From: Tellurirhabdus rosea
GTDB taxonomy: Bacteria > Bacteroidota > Bacteroidia > Cytophagales > Spirosomataceae
Length of the DNA stretch: 64,000 nucleotides
Reading direction: 5' to 3'
Assembly (NCBI RefSeq): GCF_026278345.1
Contig: NZ_CP111085.1
Location: forward strand, 322,001 to 386,000
Of the stretch, positions 54,135 to 62,689 are shown one piece after another. Made by a program: the position numbers and the translations under genes. The notes below the pieces were generated by a model. It was not told the DNA's origin. It worked only from the letters and a program-made list of their open reading frames with translations, and made no database searches. Every line of letters starts with the position of its first letter. Position 1 is the stretch's first letter.

Positions 54135-55091
54135 GTGAAAAAATACGAATACACCGAAAAAAAAGACACCCGTTCCGGCTTTGGGGCGGGCATTCTGGAG
54201 CTGGGCCGCACGAACCCGAACGTCGTGGCGCTGACGGCCGACCTGGCGGGCTCGCTCAAACTGGACGGGTTCATGAAGGAGTTTGCTGACCGCTACGTCC
54301 AGTGCGGCATCTCGGAAGCGAACATGATCGGCGTGTCGGCGGGCCTGACCATCGGCGGGAAGATTCCGTTTGCTACCACCTTCGCCAATTTCGCCACCGG
54401 TCGCGTCTACGACCAGATTCGCCAGTCGGTAGCATATTCCAATAAAAACGTCAAAATCTGCGCTTCGCACGCGGGGCTGACGCTGGGCGAAGACGGGGCC
54501 ACGCACCAGATTCTGGAAGACCTCGGCATGATGAAAATGCTGCCCAACATGACCGTCATCACCCCCTGCGACTACAACCAGACGAAAGCCGCCACGCTGG
54601 CCATCGCCGAGCACGAAGGTCCGGTTTACCTGCGTTTCGGACGCCCGGTGATGCCGATCTTCACGCCCGCAGACCAGACGTTTGAAATCGGCAAAGCGGT
54701 GATTCTGAACGAAGGTCCGGACGTGTCGATCTTTGCGACCGGCCACCTGGTCTGGGAAGCCATCAAGGCCGGCGAGATGCTGGCGGAGGAAGGCATTGAA
54801 GCTGACATTATCAACATTCACACGATCAAGCCGCTGGACGAAGCCGCGATTCTGGCCTCGGTCCAGAAAACGCGCTGCGCGGTGTCGGCTGAAGAGCACA
54901 TGCTCAACGGGGGCCTGGGCGACAGCATCGCCCAGACGCTGGCCCGCAACTACCCCGCCCCGCTGGAAATGGTGGGCGTCCGGGATACGTTTGGCGAAAG
55001 CGGTACACCCGAGCAGCTGATGAAAAAGTACGGCCTGACCGCCGAAAAAATTGTGGAAGCGGTCCGGCGCGCCATGAGCCGCCGGGCCTGA
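54135..55091 (+). CDS. Transketolase, C-terminal subunit
   Basis: 318 aa with a GTG start at 54135. Pyrimidine-binding domain: RSGFGAGILELGRTNPNVVALTADL, GISEANMIGVSAGLTIGGK, ATTFANFATGR. The C-terminal transketolase domain ends with AEEHMLNGGLGDSIAQ. It completes the active site formed with the N-terminal subunit. The start region is close to a strong stem-loop, which could affect its translation relative to the first subunit. Confidence 0.93.
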   Translation: MKKYEYTEKKDTRSGFGAGILELGRTNPNVVALTADLAGSLKLDGFMKEFADRYVQCGISEANMIGVSAGLTIGGKIPFATTFANFATGRVYDQIRQSVAYSNKNVKICASHAGLTLGEDGATHQILEDLGMMKMLPNMTVITPCDYNQTKAATLAIAEHEGPVYLRFGRPVMPIFTPADQTFEIGKAVILNEGPDVSIFATGHLVWEAIKAGEMLAEEGIEADIINIHTIKPLDEAAILASVQKTRCAVSAEEHMLNGGLGDSIAQTLARNYPAPLEMVGVRDTFGESGTPEQLMKKYGLTAEKIVEAVRRAMSRRA

Positions 55092-55209
55092 CCTGAGGCC
55101 GGTAACTGGATTGGGAAAAGTGACCAACCTCCACGGGAATCAATCTTTCGGTTCCTGTCGTTACATGCAATACAGGCTGGGTGCGGTCCGCAGCGACCCG
55201 TCCGGCCTG

Positions 55210-55240
55210 TTTGCTTTTTTGTGATGGTCCCTTACTTTAG
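55210..55240 (+). promoter_or_regulatory. Promoter of the ECF sigma operon
   Basis: TTTG (55210-55213), 19-bp spacer, TACTTTAG (55233-55240). Spacing is exactly that of Bacteroidota promoters; one mismatch in the -7 box. Confidence 0.55.
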
Positions 55241-55287
55241 AGCCGTGAATAAGCTGCACCCGCGGACGACGAGTACAAAAACGACGC

Positions 55288-55848
55288 ATGACTGACGAGG
55301 AACTCCTGCAAAAATACCGTGACCCTTCCAGCCGGAATTACGCCTTCAATCTGCTGGTCCGAAAATACCAGCAGAAAATTTACTGGCACGTTCGGAAAAT
55401 GGTTATTGACCACGACGATGCCGACGACCTGACGCAGGAAACGTTTATTAAAGTCTGGAACAGCCTGGAGAACTTCCGCGGCGACTCCCAGCTCTACACC
55501 TGGATTTACCGGATTGCGACCAACGAGTGTCTGAATTTTCTGAATAAAAAACGCCGTCGCTTCTTCCTGCCCATCGGTGATGTGGAAGGCGAACTGATGG
55601 AAAAGCTGGAGTCCAACTCCGATTATGTAACGTCCGGTACCGAGTACAGCGGAGAGGAGATTCAGTTGAAGCTGCAGAAAGCCCTGTTGAAATTACCTGA
55701 CAAACAGCGCCTTGTTTTCAACATGAAGTACTTTGATGACATGAAGTACGAAGAAATTGCCGAAATTACGGGCACATCCGTCGGTGCGCTGAAGGCCTCT
55801 TATCATTTGGCTGTAAAAAAAATTGAAGATTTCCTCAACAAAGAATAA
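55288..55848 (+). CDS. ECF-family RNA polymerase sigma factor
   Basis: 186 aa. Region 2 (about 20-90): LVRKYQQKIYWHVRKMV, DDADDLTQETFIKVWNSL, FRGDSQLYTWIYRIATNECLNFL. Region 4 (about 130-182): ALLKLPDKQRLVFNMKYFDDMKYEEIAEITGTSVGALKASYHLAVKK carries the DNA-binding helix-turn-helix. It follows its own promoter and precedes a membrane-anchored protein and a periplasmic Spy-like protein, the usual order of a sigma/anti-sigma envelope-stress unit. Confidence 0.95.
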   Translation: MTDEELLQKYRDPSSRNYAFNLLVRKYQQKIYWHVRKMVIDHDDADDLTQETFIKVWNSLENFRGDSQLYTWIYRIATNECLNFLNKKRRRFFLPIGDVEGELMEKLESNSDYVTSGTEYSGEEIQLKLQKALLKLPDKQRLVFNMKYFDDMKYEEIAEITGTSVGALKASYHLAVKKIEDFLNKE

Positions 55849-55891
55849 ACCCGGAACCGGGCTGTTTGTCAAACCGTTGTGACTGATAAGT

Positions 55892-56353
55892 ATGGAACCG
55901 AAAAAACCAATACGGATTGAGGAGTTGGACCGTGAGCACCCACTGAGGCAATTGCCATTCACGGTGCCCGAGGGGTATTTCGACGCGCTGCCGTCGCGCA
56001 TTCAGGCAGAGACTGTTAACCGTTCGCACCGCTTTACCATCAGCTGGTCGTGGCAGCGGACCGCCGCTACTTTGGCGGGCGCTGGTCTGGTGGCCGCGCT
56101 GGTCTGGATCACCTACCCTCCCCGGCAGGGCCCGCTCGGCCCCGACGTGCTGAGCGAGGTTAGCGACGCCGCCATTGTGGAATACCTGAATGACCAGGCG
56201 CTGGCCGACGAAGTGCTGGCGGATATACCGGTGATTGACGAGGAAATGGCGACGGATTCGTCCCTGATTCATTACCTTGATGTTTCGCCCGGAGCCATCC
56301 GGCAGCAACTGGAAAGCGAACCTGTTTTAAATGGAGCTAATCAAGACAGCTAA
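55892..56353 (+). CDS. Membrane-anchored probable anti-sigma factor
   Basis: A 153-aa protein with one transmembrane helix (~57-73; AATLAGAGLVAALVWIT). The cytosolic N-terminus includes PFTVPEGYFDALPSRIQAE, a motif found in many Bacteroidota proteins encoded next to ECF sigma factors. The periplasmic side is short and acidic (VSDAAIVEYLNDQALADEVL). No zinc-type anti-sigma motif (HxxxCxxC) is present. The anti-sigma role is inferred from gene order and topology. Confidence 0.65.
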   Translation: MEPKKPIRIEELDREHPLRQLPFTVPEGYFDALPSRIQAETVNRSHRFTISWSWQRTAATLAGAGLVAALVWITYPPRQGPLGPDVLSEVSDAAIVEYLNDQALADEVLADIPVIDEEMATDSSLIHYLDVSPGAIRQQLESEPVLNGANQDS

Positions 56354-56378
56354 CGATATATTTTTAACTTAAATTCGT

Positions 56379-56789
56379 ATGAAAAAGGTACTGCTCGCCG
56401 TGGTTTGTTGTTTCAGTTTATTACTGAGCCTTCCGGCCGCTGCACAGAATCAGGATCGTCAGAAAATTGAAAGTGCCAAGATTGGTCTGATCACCAACCG
56501 CCTGAACCTAACGCCCGACCAGGCACCCCAGTTCTGGGCCATTTACAATGAATACAGCGATCGCCGCAAAGATGTGACCCGCAAACTGCGGCAGAACAAC
56601 CGTAGCACCAGCAACGCGATGGATGATCTGGAAGAATCTGTGGAACTGAAACAAAAACTGGTTGATCTGGAAAAAGAATACAACGGTCGTTTTCTGAAGG
56701 TTATCTCCCCGCAGCAGTTGCAGGAGCTTCACAATACCGAGCGGACATTCAACAAGATGCTGCTCGACCGGCTCAAACCCGGCAATTAA
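56379..56789 (+). CDS. Periplasmic Spy/CpxP-like protein
   Basis: 136 aa with a signal peptide (1-22, cut near PAAAQ). The mature part is all-helical and charged, with LGLITNRLNLTPDQAPQFW-like (here IGLITNRLNLTPDQAPQFWA) and VDLEKEYNGRFLKVISPQQL. The LTPDQ/LTxxQ-type motif and helical hairpin suit Spy/CpxP stress chaperones or heavy-metal-sensor proteins. Third gene of the sigma operon, followed by a terminator. It may report envelope state to the anti-sigma protein. Confidence 0.7.
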   Translation: MKKVLLAVVCCFSLLLSLPAAAQNQDRQKIESAKIGLITNRLNLTPDQAPQFWAIYNEYSDRRKDVTRKLRQNNRSTSNAMDDLEESVELKQKLVDLEKEYNGRFLKVISPQQLQELHNTERTFNKMLLDRLKPGN

Positions 56790-56821
56790 TCGACAACTTT
56801 GCTATACTTACTGATCGGATA

Positions 56822-56850
56822 CGCCCGGCTGCCCTGCGGCCGGGCGTTTT
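56822..56850 (+). terminator. Terminator of the ECF sigma operon
   Basis: CGCCCGGC (56822-56829) pairs with GCCGGGCG (56839-56846), followed by TTTTATTT. Confidence 0.8.
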
Positions 56851-56934
56851 ATTTGTCTCCCGAACGGAGAATGCACGGACGAACGGATTAAGTGTAATTT
56901 TTTTACGAATTTGCGGGACATTTCATCAACAAAA

Positions 56935-56953
56935 CCTTAATCTGTGTAATCCC
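56935..56953. repeat. Half-copy of the groEL-downstream repeat before icmF
   Basis: CCTTAATCTGTGTAATCCC matches 46484-46503 (CCTTAAATCTGTGTAATCCC) except for one deleted A. It ends 7 bp before the icmF start. No matching inverted arm is present here. Confidence 0.6.
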
Positions 56954-56960
56954 TTTTCCG

Positions 56961-59900
56961 ATGAACGCAGTCGCTCCTTACCAACTTAAAAACCCCGTCC
57001 GCATCGTCACGGCCGCTTCGCTTTTCGACGGTCACGACGCGGCCATCAATATCATGCGCCGGATCATGCAGGCCTCCGGGGCAGAAGTCATTCACCTGGG
57101 TCACAACCGTTCGGTAGCCGAAATCGTGGACTGCGCCATCCAGGAAGACGCGCAGGGCATTGCCGTGACTTCCTACCAGGGCGGGCATCTCGAATACTTC
57201 AAATACATGATCGACCTGCTGCGGGAACGCGGCGCAGGCCATATCAAGGTATTCGGCGGCGGCGGCGGAACTATCCTCCCCGGTGAAATCGACGAACTTC
57301 ATGCCTACGGCGTTACCCGGATTTACTCGCCGGACGACGGCCGGGCACTCGGACTGCAGGGCATGATCAACGACCTGCTCCAACAGTGCGATTTCCCGAC
57401 AAAACTGTGGGAACTGAACGGCCAACTGGCTAAACTGCCGCAAACCAAAGACGTCAAAATCATCAGCCGCCTTATTTCGGCGGCGGAAAACGATCCGGAA
57501 GCGTTTCAATCCGTAGAAACGCCAAAACCCGCGTCACTGCCGGCGACCATTCCCGTTCTCGGCATTACCGGCACCGGCGGAGCGGGCAAATCCTCGCTGG
57601 TGGACGAACTGATCCGACGCTTCCTCTTTCATACCACGGACAAAACCCTGGCGGTCATTTCCGTCGACCCGTCGAAGCGCAAAACGGGCGGAGCGCTGTT
57701 GGGCGACCGCATCCGGATGAATGCCATCAGTCCCGAGATCAGTAAAGGACGGGTGTACATGCGCTCGCTCGCTACCCGACAGTCGAATCTGGCCCTGAGC
57801 CGGAACGTACAGGACGCCATTGACGTCTGCAAAGCCGCCCGGTTTGACCTGGTGATTGTCGAAACGTCCGGCATCGGGCAGTCGGATACCGAAATCACCG
57901 AGCATTCCGACGTGAGCCTTTACGTGATGACGGCCGAATATGGTGCCGCCACGCAGCTCGAAAAAATCGACATGCTCGATTTTGCGGACGTTATTGCCAT
58001 CAACAAATTCGACAAACGCGGCTCGCTGGACGCCCTGCGTGACGTCCGGAAACAATACCGGCGCAACCACAACCTCTGGGAAACGCCGGACGATGAACTG
58101 CCCATATTCGGGACGATGGCCTCGCAGTTCAACGATGCGGGCATGAATGCGCTCTTCGACAAACTGATGGCGGTCATCGGGCAGAAGACGGGAGTGAACG
58201 TAGTCAGTGACCAGTCTTCAGAGGCCAGTGGGTTATTGCCACAGCCCAAGGCGGCGACCATTATCCCGCCCGAGCGGGTGCGTTACTTGGCCGAAATTGT
58301 GGAAGCCAGCGACAATTACGACCAGTTTGTAAACGACCAGGTGGCCATTGCCCGAAAACTTTACCAGCTGGAGGGCACGATTGAACTGGTAGAAAAGTCC
58401 GGCTCGGTTGAAGTAGCCGCCGAATTGAAGACGATTCGGGCAGATTTCGAAGGACGCCTCCACCACGAATGCCGCCAGCTGCTGAAAAGCTGGCCGGATA
58501 CCAAAGCCAAATTCGCCGGTGACACCTTCGAGTACCAGGTCCGCGATAAAGTCATCCGGCAGACGCTGATCAGCACCTCGCTGTCGGGAACACGGATTCC
58601 GAAAATCAGTTTGCCGAAATACCAAGACTGGGGCGACATCCTGCGCTGGCTCCTGACCGAGAACCTGCCGGGCGAATTCCCGTATGCGGCGGGCGTGTTT
58701 CCCCTCAAACGCGAAGGCGAAGACCCCACGCGGATGTTTGCGGGCGAAGGCGGCCCCGAACGGACCAACCGCCGTTTCCACTACGTCTCCAAAGGAATGC
58801 CCGCCAAGCGCCTTTCGACGGCCTTCGATTCGGTGACGCTCTACGGCGAAGACCCCGACTACCGGCCCGACATTTACGGCAAAATCGGCAACTCGGGAGT
58901 CAGCATCTGCACGCTGGACGATGCCAAAAAACTGTACAGCGGCTTCAACCTCTGCGACCCGGCCACGTCCGTTTCGATGACCATCAACGGCCCCGCTCCC
59001 ATGCTGCTGGCCTTTTTCCTCAACGCGGCCATCGATCAGCAGTGCGAGCTTTACGTAACCCGGAATGGTATTCCGGGCACTGTCAACGGCGATTCCCGGA
59101 ATACCATTCCGGGTTACAATGGACCGCTTCCCGAAGGCAACGACGGGCTGGGTTTGCAGCTTCTGGGCACCACCGGCGATAAGGTACTACCCAGAGAGGT
59201 GTACGAAAAAATCAAAGCCGATACGCTGCGACAGGTTCGGGGCACGGTTCAGGCGGATATTCTGAAAGAAGACCAGGCGCAGAACACCTGCATCTTTTCG
59301 ACGGAATTTGCCCTGCGGATGATGGGCGACATCCAGCAGTATTTTATCGACAAACAGGTCCGTAACTTTTATTCGGTTTCCATCTCCGGCTATCACATCG
59401 CCGAAGCGGGCGCGAATCCCATTACACAGCTGGCCTTTACGCTTTCGAACGGCTTTACGTTTGTCGAATACTACCTGTCGCGGGGCATGCACATCGACGA
59501 CTTTGCGCCCAACCTGTCGTTCTTTTTCTCCAACGGCATGGACCCCGAGTACTCGGTGCTCGGACGCGTGGCCCGACGCATCTGGGCGAAAGCCATGAAG
59601 CACAAGTACAGGGCCAACGAGCGGTCGCAGAAGCTGAAGTACCATATCCAGACCTCGGGCCGGAGCCTGCACGCGCAGGAGATTGCCTTCAACGACATCC
59701 GGACAACCCTCCAAGCCCTGCTGGCGATTTACGACAACTGCAATTCCCTGCACACCAATGCCTACGACGAGGCCATCACCACCCCAACCGAAGAGTCGGT
59801 ACGCCGCGCGATGGCGATCCAACTCATCATCAACCGGGAGTTCGGTCTGGCTAGAAACGAAAATCCGCTGCAGGGCGCGTTCATCATTGAGGAACTGACG

Positions 59901-60338
59901 GATCTGGTGGAACAGGCCGTTCTGGAAGAATTCCGGAGTCTGAACGAACGGGGCGGTGTGCTCGGCGCGATGGAGCGCATGTACCAGCGGGGCAAAATTC
60001 AGGATGAGTCGATGCACTACGAAATGCAGAAACATACGGGTGTGCTGCCAATTATCGGCGTCAACACTTTCCTGGACCCGGCCGGCTCGCCCACCATCGT
60101 GCCCGAAGAGGTGATCCGCTCGACCAGAGAAGAAAAGGATTATGCCGTGGAATCGCGCAAGGCTTTCCAGCAACGCCATGCCGACGAAGCCGAAACGGCC
60201 CTGAAAAACCTGCAAACGGCCGCGCTGGAAAACAACAATGTGTTTGAAGCGCTGATGGAAGCAGCCAAGGTCTGCTCGCTCGGACAGATGTCAAAAGCGC
60301 TGTACGAAGTCGGCGGGCAGTACCGGCGAAATATGTAA
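56961..60338 (+). CDS. icmF: Fused isobutyryl-CoA mutase IcmF (B12-binding, G-protein and mutase domains)
   Basis: A 1125-aa fusion. Residues ~12-145: B12-binding domain with the D23-G-H25 base-off motif in [10 protein letters not shown] and the FGGGGGTI loop. Residues ~198-420: MeaI-type GTPase chaperone with P-loop GTGGAGKSS (204-212), [16 protein letters not shown] and base-specific NKFD. Residues ~560-1115: mutase TIM barrel with AAGVFPLKR, where Phe fits IcmF substrate selection rather than Tyr of methylmalonyl-CoA mutase, and [11 protein letters not shown]. It rearranges isobutyryl-CoA to n-butyryl-CoA. Codons 699-719 are an in-frame palindromic element (59055-59117) in an otherwise conserved region. 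Confidence 0.95.
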   Translation: MNAVAPYQLKNPVRIVTAASLFDGHDAAINIMRRIMQASGAEVIHLGHNRSVAEIVDCAIQEDAQGIAVTSYQGGHLEYFKYMIDLLRERGAGHIKVFGGGGGTILPGEIDELHAYGVTRIYSPDDGRALGLQGMINDLLQQCDFPTKLWELNGQLAKLPQTKDVKIISRLISAAENDPEAFQSVETPKPASLPATIPVLGITGTGGAGKSSLVDELIRRFLFHTTDKTLAVISVDPSKRKTGGALLGDRIRMNAISPEISKGRVYMRSLATRQSNLALSRNVQDAIDVCKAARFDLVIVETSGIGQSDTEITEHSDVSLYVMTAEYGAATQLEKIDMLDFADVIAINKFDKRGSLDALRDVRKQYRRNHNLWETPDDELPIFGTMASQFNDAGMNALFDKLMAVIGQKTGVNVVSDQSSEASGLLPQPKAATIIPPERVRYLAEIVEASDNYDQFVNDQVAIARKLYQLEGTIELVEKSGSVEVAAELKTIRADFEGRLHHECRQLLKSWPDTKAKFAGDTFEYQVRDKVIRQTLISTSLSGTRIPKISLPKYQDWGDILRWLLTENLPGEFPYAAGVFPLKREGEDPTRMFAGEGGPERTNRRFHYVSKGMPAKRLSTAFDSVTLYGEDPDYRPDIYGKIGNSGVSICTLDDAKKLYSGFNLCDPATSVSMTINGPAPMLLAFFLNAAIDQQCELYVTRNGIPGTVNGDSRNTIPGYNGPLPEGNDGLGLQLLGTTGDKVLPREVYEKIKADTLRQVRGTVQADILKEDQAQNTCIFSTEFALRMMGDIQQYFIDKQVRNFYSVSISGYHIAEAGANPITQLAFTLSNGFTFVEYYLSRGMHIDDFAPNLSFFFSNGMDPEYSVLGRVARRIWAKAMKHKYRANERSQKLKYHIQTSGRSLHAQEIAFNDIRTTLQALLAIYDNCNSLHTNAYDEAITTPTEESVRRAMAIQLIINREFGLARNENPLQGAFIIEELTDLVEQAVLEEFRSLNERGGVLGAMERMYQRGKIQDESMHYEMQKHTGVLPIIGVNTFLDPAGSPTIVPEEVIRSTREEKDYAVESRKAFQQRHADEAETALKNLQTAALENNNVFEALMEAAKVCSLGQMSKALYEVGGQYRRNM
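59055..59117. repeat. 63-bp double-palindrome element in frame inside icmF
   Basis: Arms 59055-59077 and 59095-59117 are perfect 23-bp inverted repeats with a 17-nt spacer. Each arm contains its own palindrome, CCCGGAATGGTATTCCGGG (59059-59077) on the left and its complement (59095-59113) on the right. The whole unit is 63 bp, starts exactly at codon 699 and ends exactly at codon 719, so the frame is kept. Confidence 0.9.
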
Positions 60339-60341
60339 CTT

Positions 60342-60392
60342 CTTGAAAAAACAAATGCCATTTCTTCAAGAAATGGCATTTGTTTTTTCAAG
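60342..60392. terminator. 25-bp perfect hairpin after icmF
   Basis: Arms 60342-60366 and 60368-60392 pair without mismatch around a single central base. A-run and T-run on the two sides make it a bidirectional terminator. Confidence 0.85.
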
Positions 60393-60433
60393 TCGGTTTA
60401 TCAAATTGCCGGGCATCATCAACGCGGTCCTGC

Positions 60434-61867
60434 ATGACTATTCTTCTTCTGTTCAGCTTTTTACTTTCTGGCCTGTCCGCCCCAGCGTCCACCTGCGATT
60501 GCCCCGAAAACCTCACCCGCCTGAGCCTCCTGCTACGCGAAAATTACGCAGGGTACACCGATAAGGTAAATCCGAAAACGGAAGCGGCCTATAATCGACA
60601 TCTCGCGCAGTTCCAGACGCTGGCCACCCGTCAGAAAACACCCGCCGCCTGTGAGCAGGTTTTGAAAAACTACCTCGCTTTTTTTGGCGACCAGCACCTT
60701 AAACTTTACGCCGCAGCGCCCGACACGGCCGCAACGGTAGAGCCGGAAGTGTTTCCTCTGACGCCGGAGGCCATCAGGGCCCAGCTTGCCCAGCCTTCCC
60801 GACGTCGGCACCCTCTGGAAGGAATCTGGGAACGCGAAGGCTATACGGTAGCGGTCATTCGGGACCCACGCAGCCCTGACTTGACGTTTGCGGGCGTCGT
60901 GCTGGCTTCCACCAATCCGGCCTGGAAACCCGGTCTGGTGAAGATGAAACTCCAGCCGGCAAGTACCGGCGGCTTTTCGGTGGATTACCGGATGGGAGAT
61001 TTCAGCCGGGAAAATACCGAAGCCCTATTCCACCGCAATGTGCTGGATATCCGTTGGATAGGTCAATTCTGGAAGCGTGAGCCACAAGCAGACCAGCCGT
61101 TGCAACCCGCAATCTATTTTTCTCAATACCCGTACGAGCCAATCGAGATTCGGTGGTTCGACGAGCAGACGGTCGTCCTCAAATTTCAAAGTTTCAACCC
61201 CAGTTACAAACCGCTTATCGACAGCACCCTGGCGGCCCACGAAAACCGGCTGAAGCAGACACCAAACTGGGTTCTGGACGTGCGCTACAACGGCGGGGGC
61301 GGCACCGGCACGTACCAATCGCTGCTGCCTTACCTGTACACCAGCCCCATCGTTCGAACCGGAAGCCGGTATTGGACTTCCCCAACCAACATCGCCAAAT
61401 ACCGGGAACTGGGAATCTCCTTCTTTGACGAGGTTGTTGCGTTTGGAGAGAAGAATCCGAATGCGTGGTTCGAAAGTCCGGGAGATACGGTGCGCCTGGC
61501 CGAAGTCCTCCCGAATCCTCGCCGCGTGGCCATTCTGGCCAGTCGCCGCACCGGGAGCGCCGCCGAGATTCTGCTGCTGCACGCCCGGCAGAGCCGGAAA
61601 GTGACCCTTTTCGGAGAAAACACGGGCGGCGTGCTCGACTACGGCGACGGCGTCGAACACACGCTGCCTTATGCCCCTTTTACGGTAGTGATTCCGGTGC
61701 GGCGCAGCAATTACCTGGATTACACACACTACGACGGCATCGGCATTACGCCCGACGTCCGTATTCCGTCGGGGGCCTGGGACTGGTACGGGTTTGTCCA
61801 AGACTACTGGAAACAACAGGACCGGAAGTCAGTGACGGAACAGAAACCAGCGGCAAAAACGCGCTAA
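60434..61867 (+). CDS. Secreted S41-like (C-terminal processing) protease
   Basis: 477 aa from the ATG at 60434, which gives a clean signal peptide (ILLLFSFLLSGLSAPA); the frame from 60380 reads through the hairpin. The C-terminal half resembles S41 proteases: DVRYNGGGGTG (about 283-293), ILASRRTGSAAEILL with candidate nucleophile S375, and GENTGGVLDYGDG. The catalytic lysine region is less clear and no PDZ domain is obvious in the N-terminal half, so the enzyme could be divergent. Substrate unknown, periplasmic or surface. Confidence 0.75.
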   Translation: MTILLLFSFLLSGLSAPASTCDCPENLTRLSLLLRENYAGYTDKVNPKTEAAYNRHLAQFQTLATRQKTPAACEQVLKNYLAFFGDQHLKLYAAAPDTAATVEPEVFPLTPEAIRAQLAQPSRRRHPLEGIWEREGYTVAVIRDPRSPDLTFAGVVLASTNPAWKPGLVKMKLQPASTGGFSVDYRMGDFSRENTEALFHRNVLDIRWIGQFWKREPQADQPLQPAIYFSQYPYEPIEIRWFDEQTVVLKFQSFNPSYKPLIDSTLAAHENRLKQTPNWVLDVRYNGGGGTGTYQSLLPYLYTSPIVRTGSRYWTSPTNIAKYRELGISFFDEVVAFGEKNPNAWFESPGDTVRLAEVLPNPRRVAILASRRTGSAAEILLLHARQSRKVTLFGENTGGVLDYGDGVEHTLPYAPFTVVIPVRRSNYLDYTHYDGIGITPDVRIPSGAWDWYGFVQDYWKQQDRKSVTEQKPAAKTR

Positions 61868-61998
61868 CCGTGCTGAAAAACGGCTGCCCCGTCGATACGG
61901 AGCAACCTCCGGGCGTTGAACCGGTCGGATGGATTTCTAAACTACCGCGCTCATTTTCGGTTGTCCACATACGTAAAACACCTAACCGGCAAAGACTT

Positions 61999-62406
61999 AT
62001 GCAGTACAACGAATTTATCCACACGGCGAAGGAACGGCTGGGCGTCGGCTCGGCCGAAGAAGTGATGAACATCGCCCGGGCGTTTTTTCACACCCTGACC
62101 GACCACATGGCCGGGAACGCCGCCGATAACCTGGCCGCCCAGTTGCCCGCCGAACTGGCCCACCTCATCCGGGAAATCAACCCCGAGGACCGCGACCAGG
62201 GTGAGCGTTTCAAACTCCCCGAATTTTACGAACGGGTAAGCAACCGGGCCGGCGTCGGCGCTGACAAAGGGCAGGAATACACCCAGACCCTGATGACTTT
62301 ACTGAGCCAGATGGTCACGGAAGGCGAAATAATAAAAATCCGGAAAATTCTGTCGGCCGATTATGCCGAACTGTTTTCGGGTACGCACAGCCAGGATGCT
62401 GCCTGA
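61999..62406 (+). CDS. DUF2267-family protein
   Basis: 135 aa starting at 61999. Opening MQYNEFIHTAKERLGVGSAEEVMNIARAFFHTL and AADNLAAQLPAELAHLIREI match DUF2267 helical-bundle proteins, here extended by FYERVSNRAGVGADKGQEYTQTLMTLLSQMVTEGEI, a second half-repeat. A longer frame (from 61465) runs out of frame through the protease gene and is not real. No signal peptide; function of the family unknown. Confidence 0.8.
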   Translation: MQYNEFIHTAKERLGVGSAEEVMNIARAFFHTLTDHMAGNAADNLAAQLPAELAHLIREINPEDRDQGERFKLPEFYERVSNRAGVGADKGQEYTQTLMTLLSQMVTEGEIIKIRKILSADYAELFSGTHSQDAA

Positions 62407-62428
62407 TAATTCGTTTAATTTTTTACCC

Positions 62429-62463
62429 AAAAGAGCTGAATCGGTAGGTTCGGCTCTTTTTTT
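62429..62463 (+). terminator. Terminator after the DUF2267 gene
   Basis: AAAAGAGCTGAA pairs with TTCGGCTCTTTT (one G-T pair) and ends in a T run. Downstream, 62464-62689 is AT-rich with no other recognised feature. Confidence 0.8.
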
Positions 62464-62689
62464 GCAACGCAGAGAATAGCAAGATTTCTGGTAACTCTTT
62501 GCTTTTTCGTGTATCTACTGCAAAGAACCAGAGATTTACCGTATTTTGCTTAGACAGGAAAATAGAATCTTTCCTGCGGTTTATCTCGTTTCAATTAACT
62601 TCGTCGGTTGAATGTCTTCGTGACACTTCTTTGTCCGGCGGTTTAAACGCAGGTTTGAAACATACTTGTAAGAACTTGTACCTGAGCGT

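Noticed and set aside
53173-55091. Transketolase broken by a frameshift
   Set aside because: Two complete genes with their own starts and stops, separated by a 104-bp spacer; the two-subunit form is normal in this and other groups.
61465-62406. 313-codon frame ending with the DUF2267 gene
   Set aside because: The first 178 codons are an out-of-frame reading of the S41-like protease; only the part from 61999 is protein-like.
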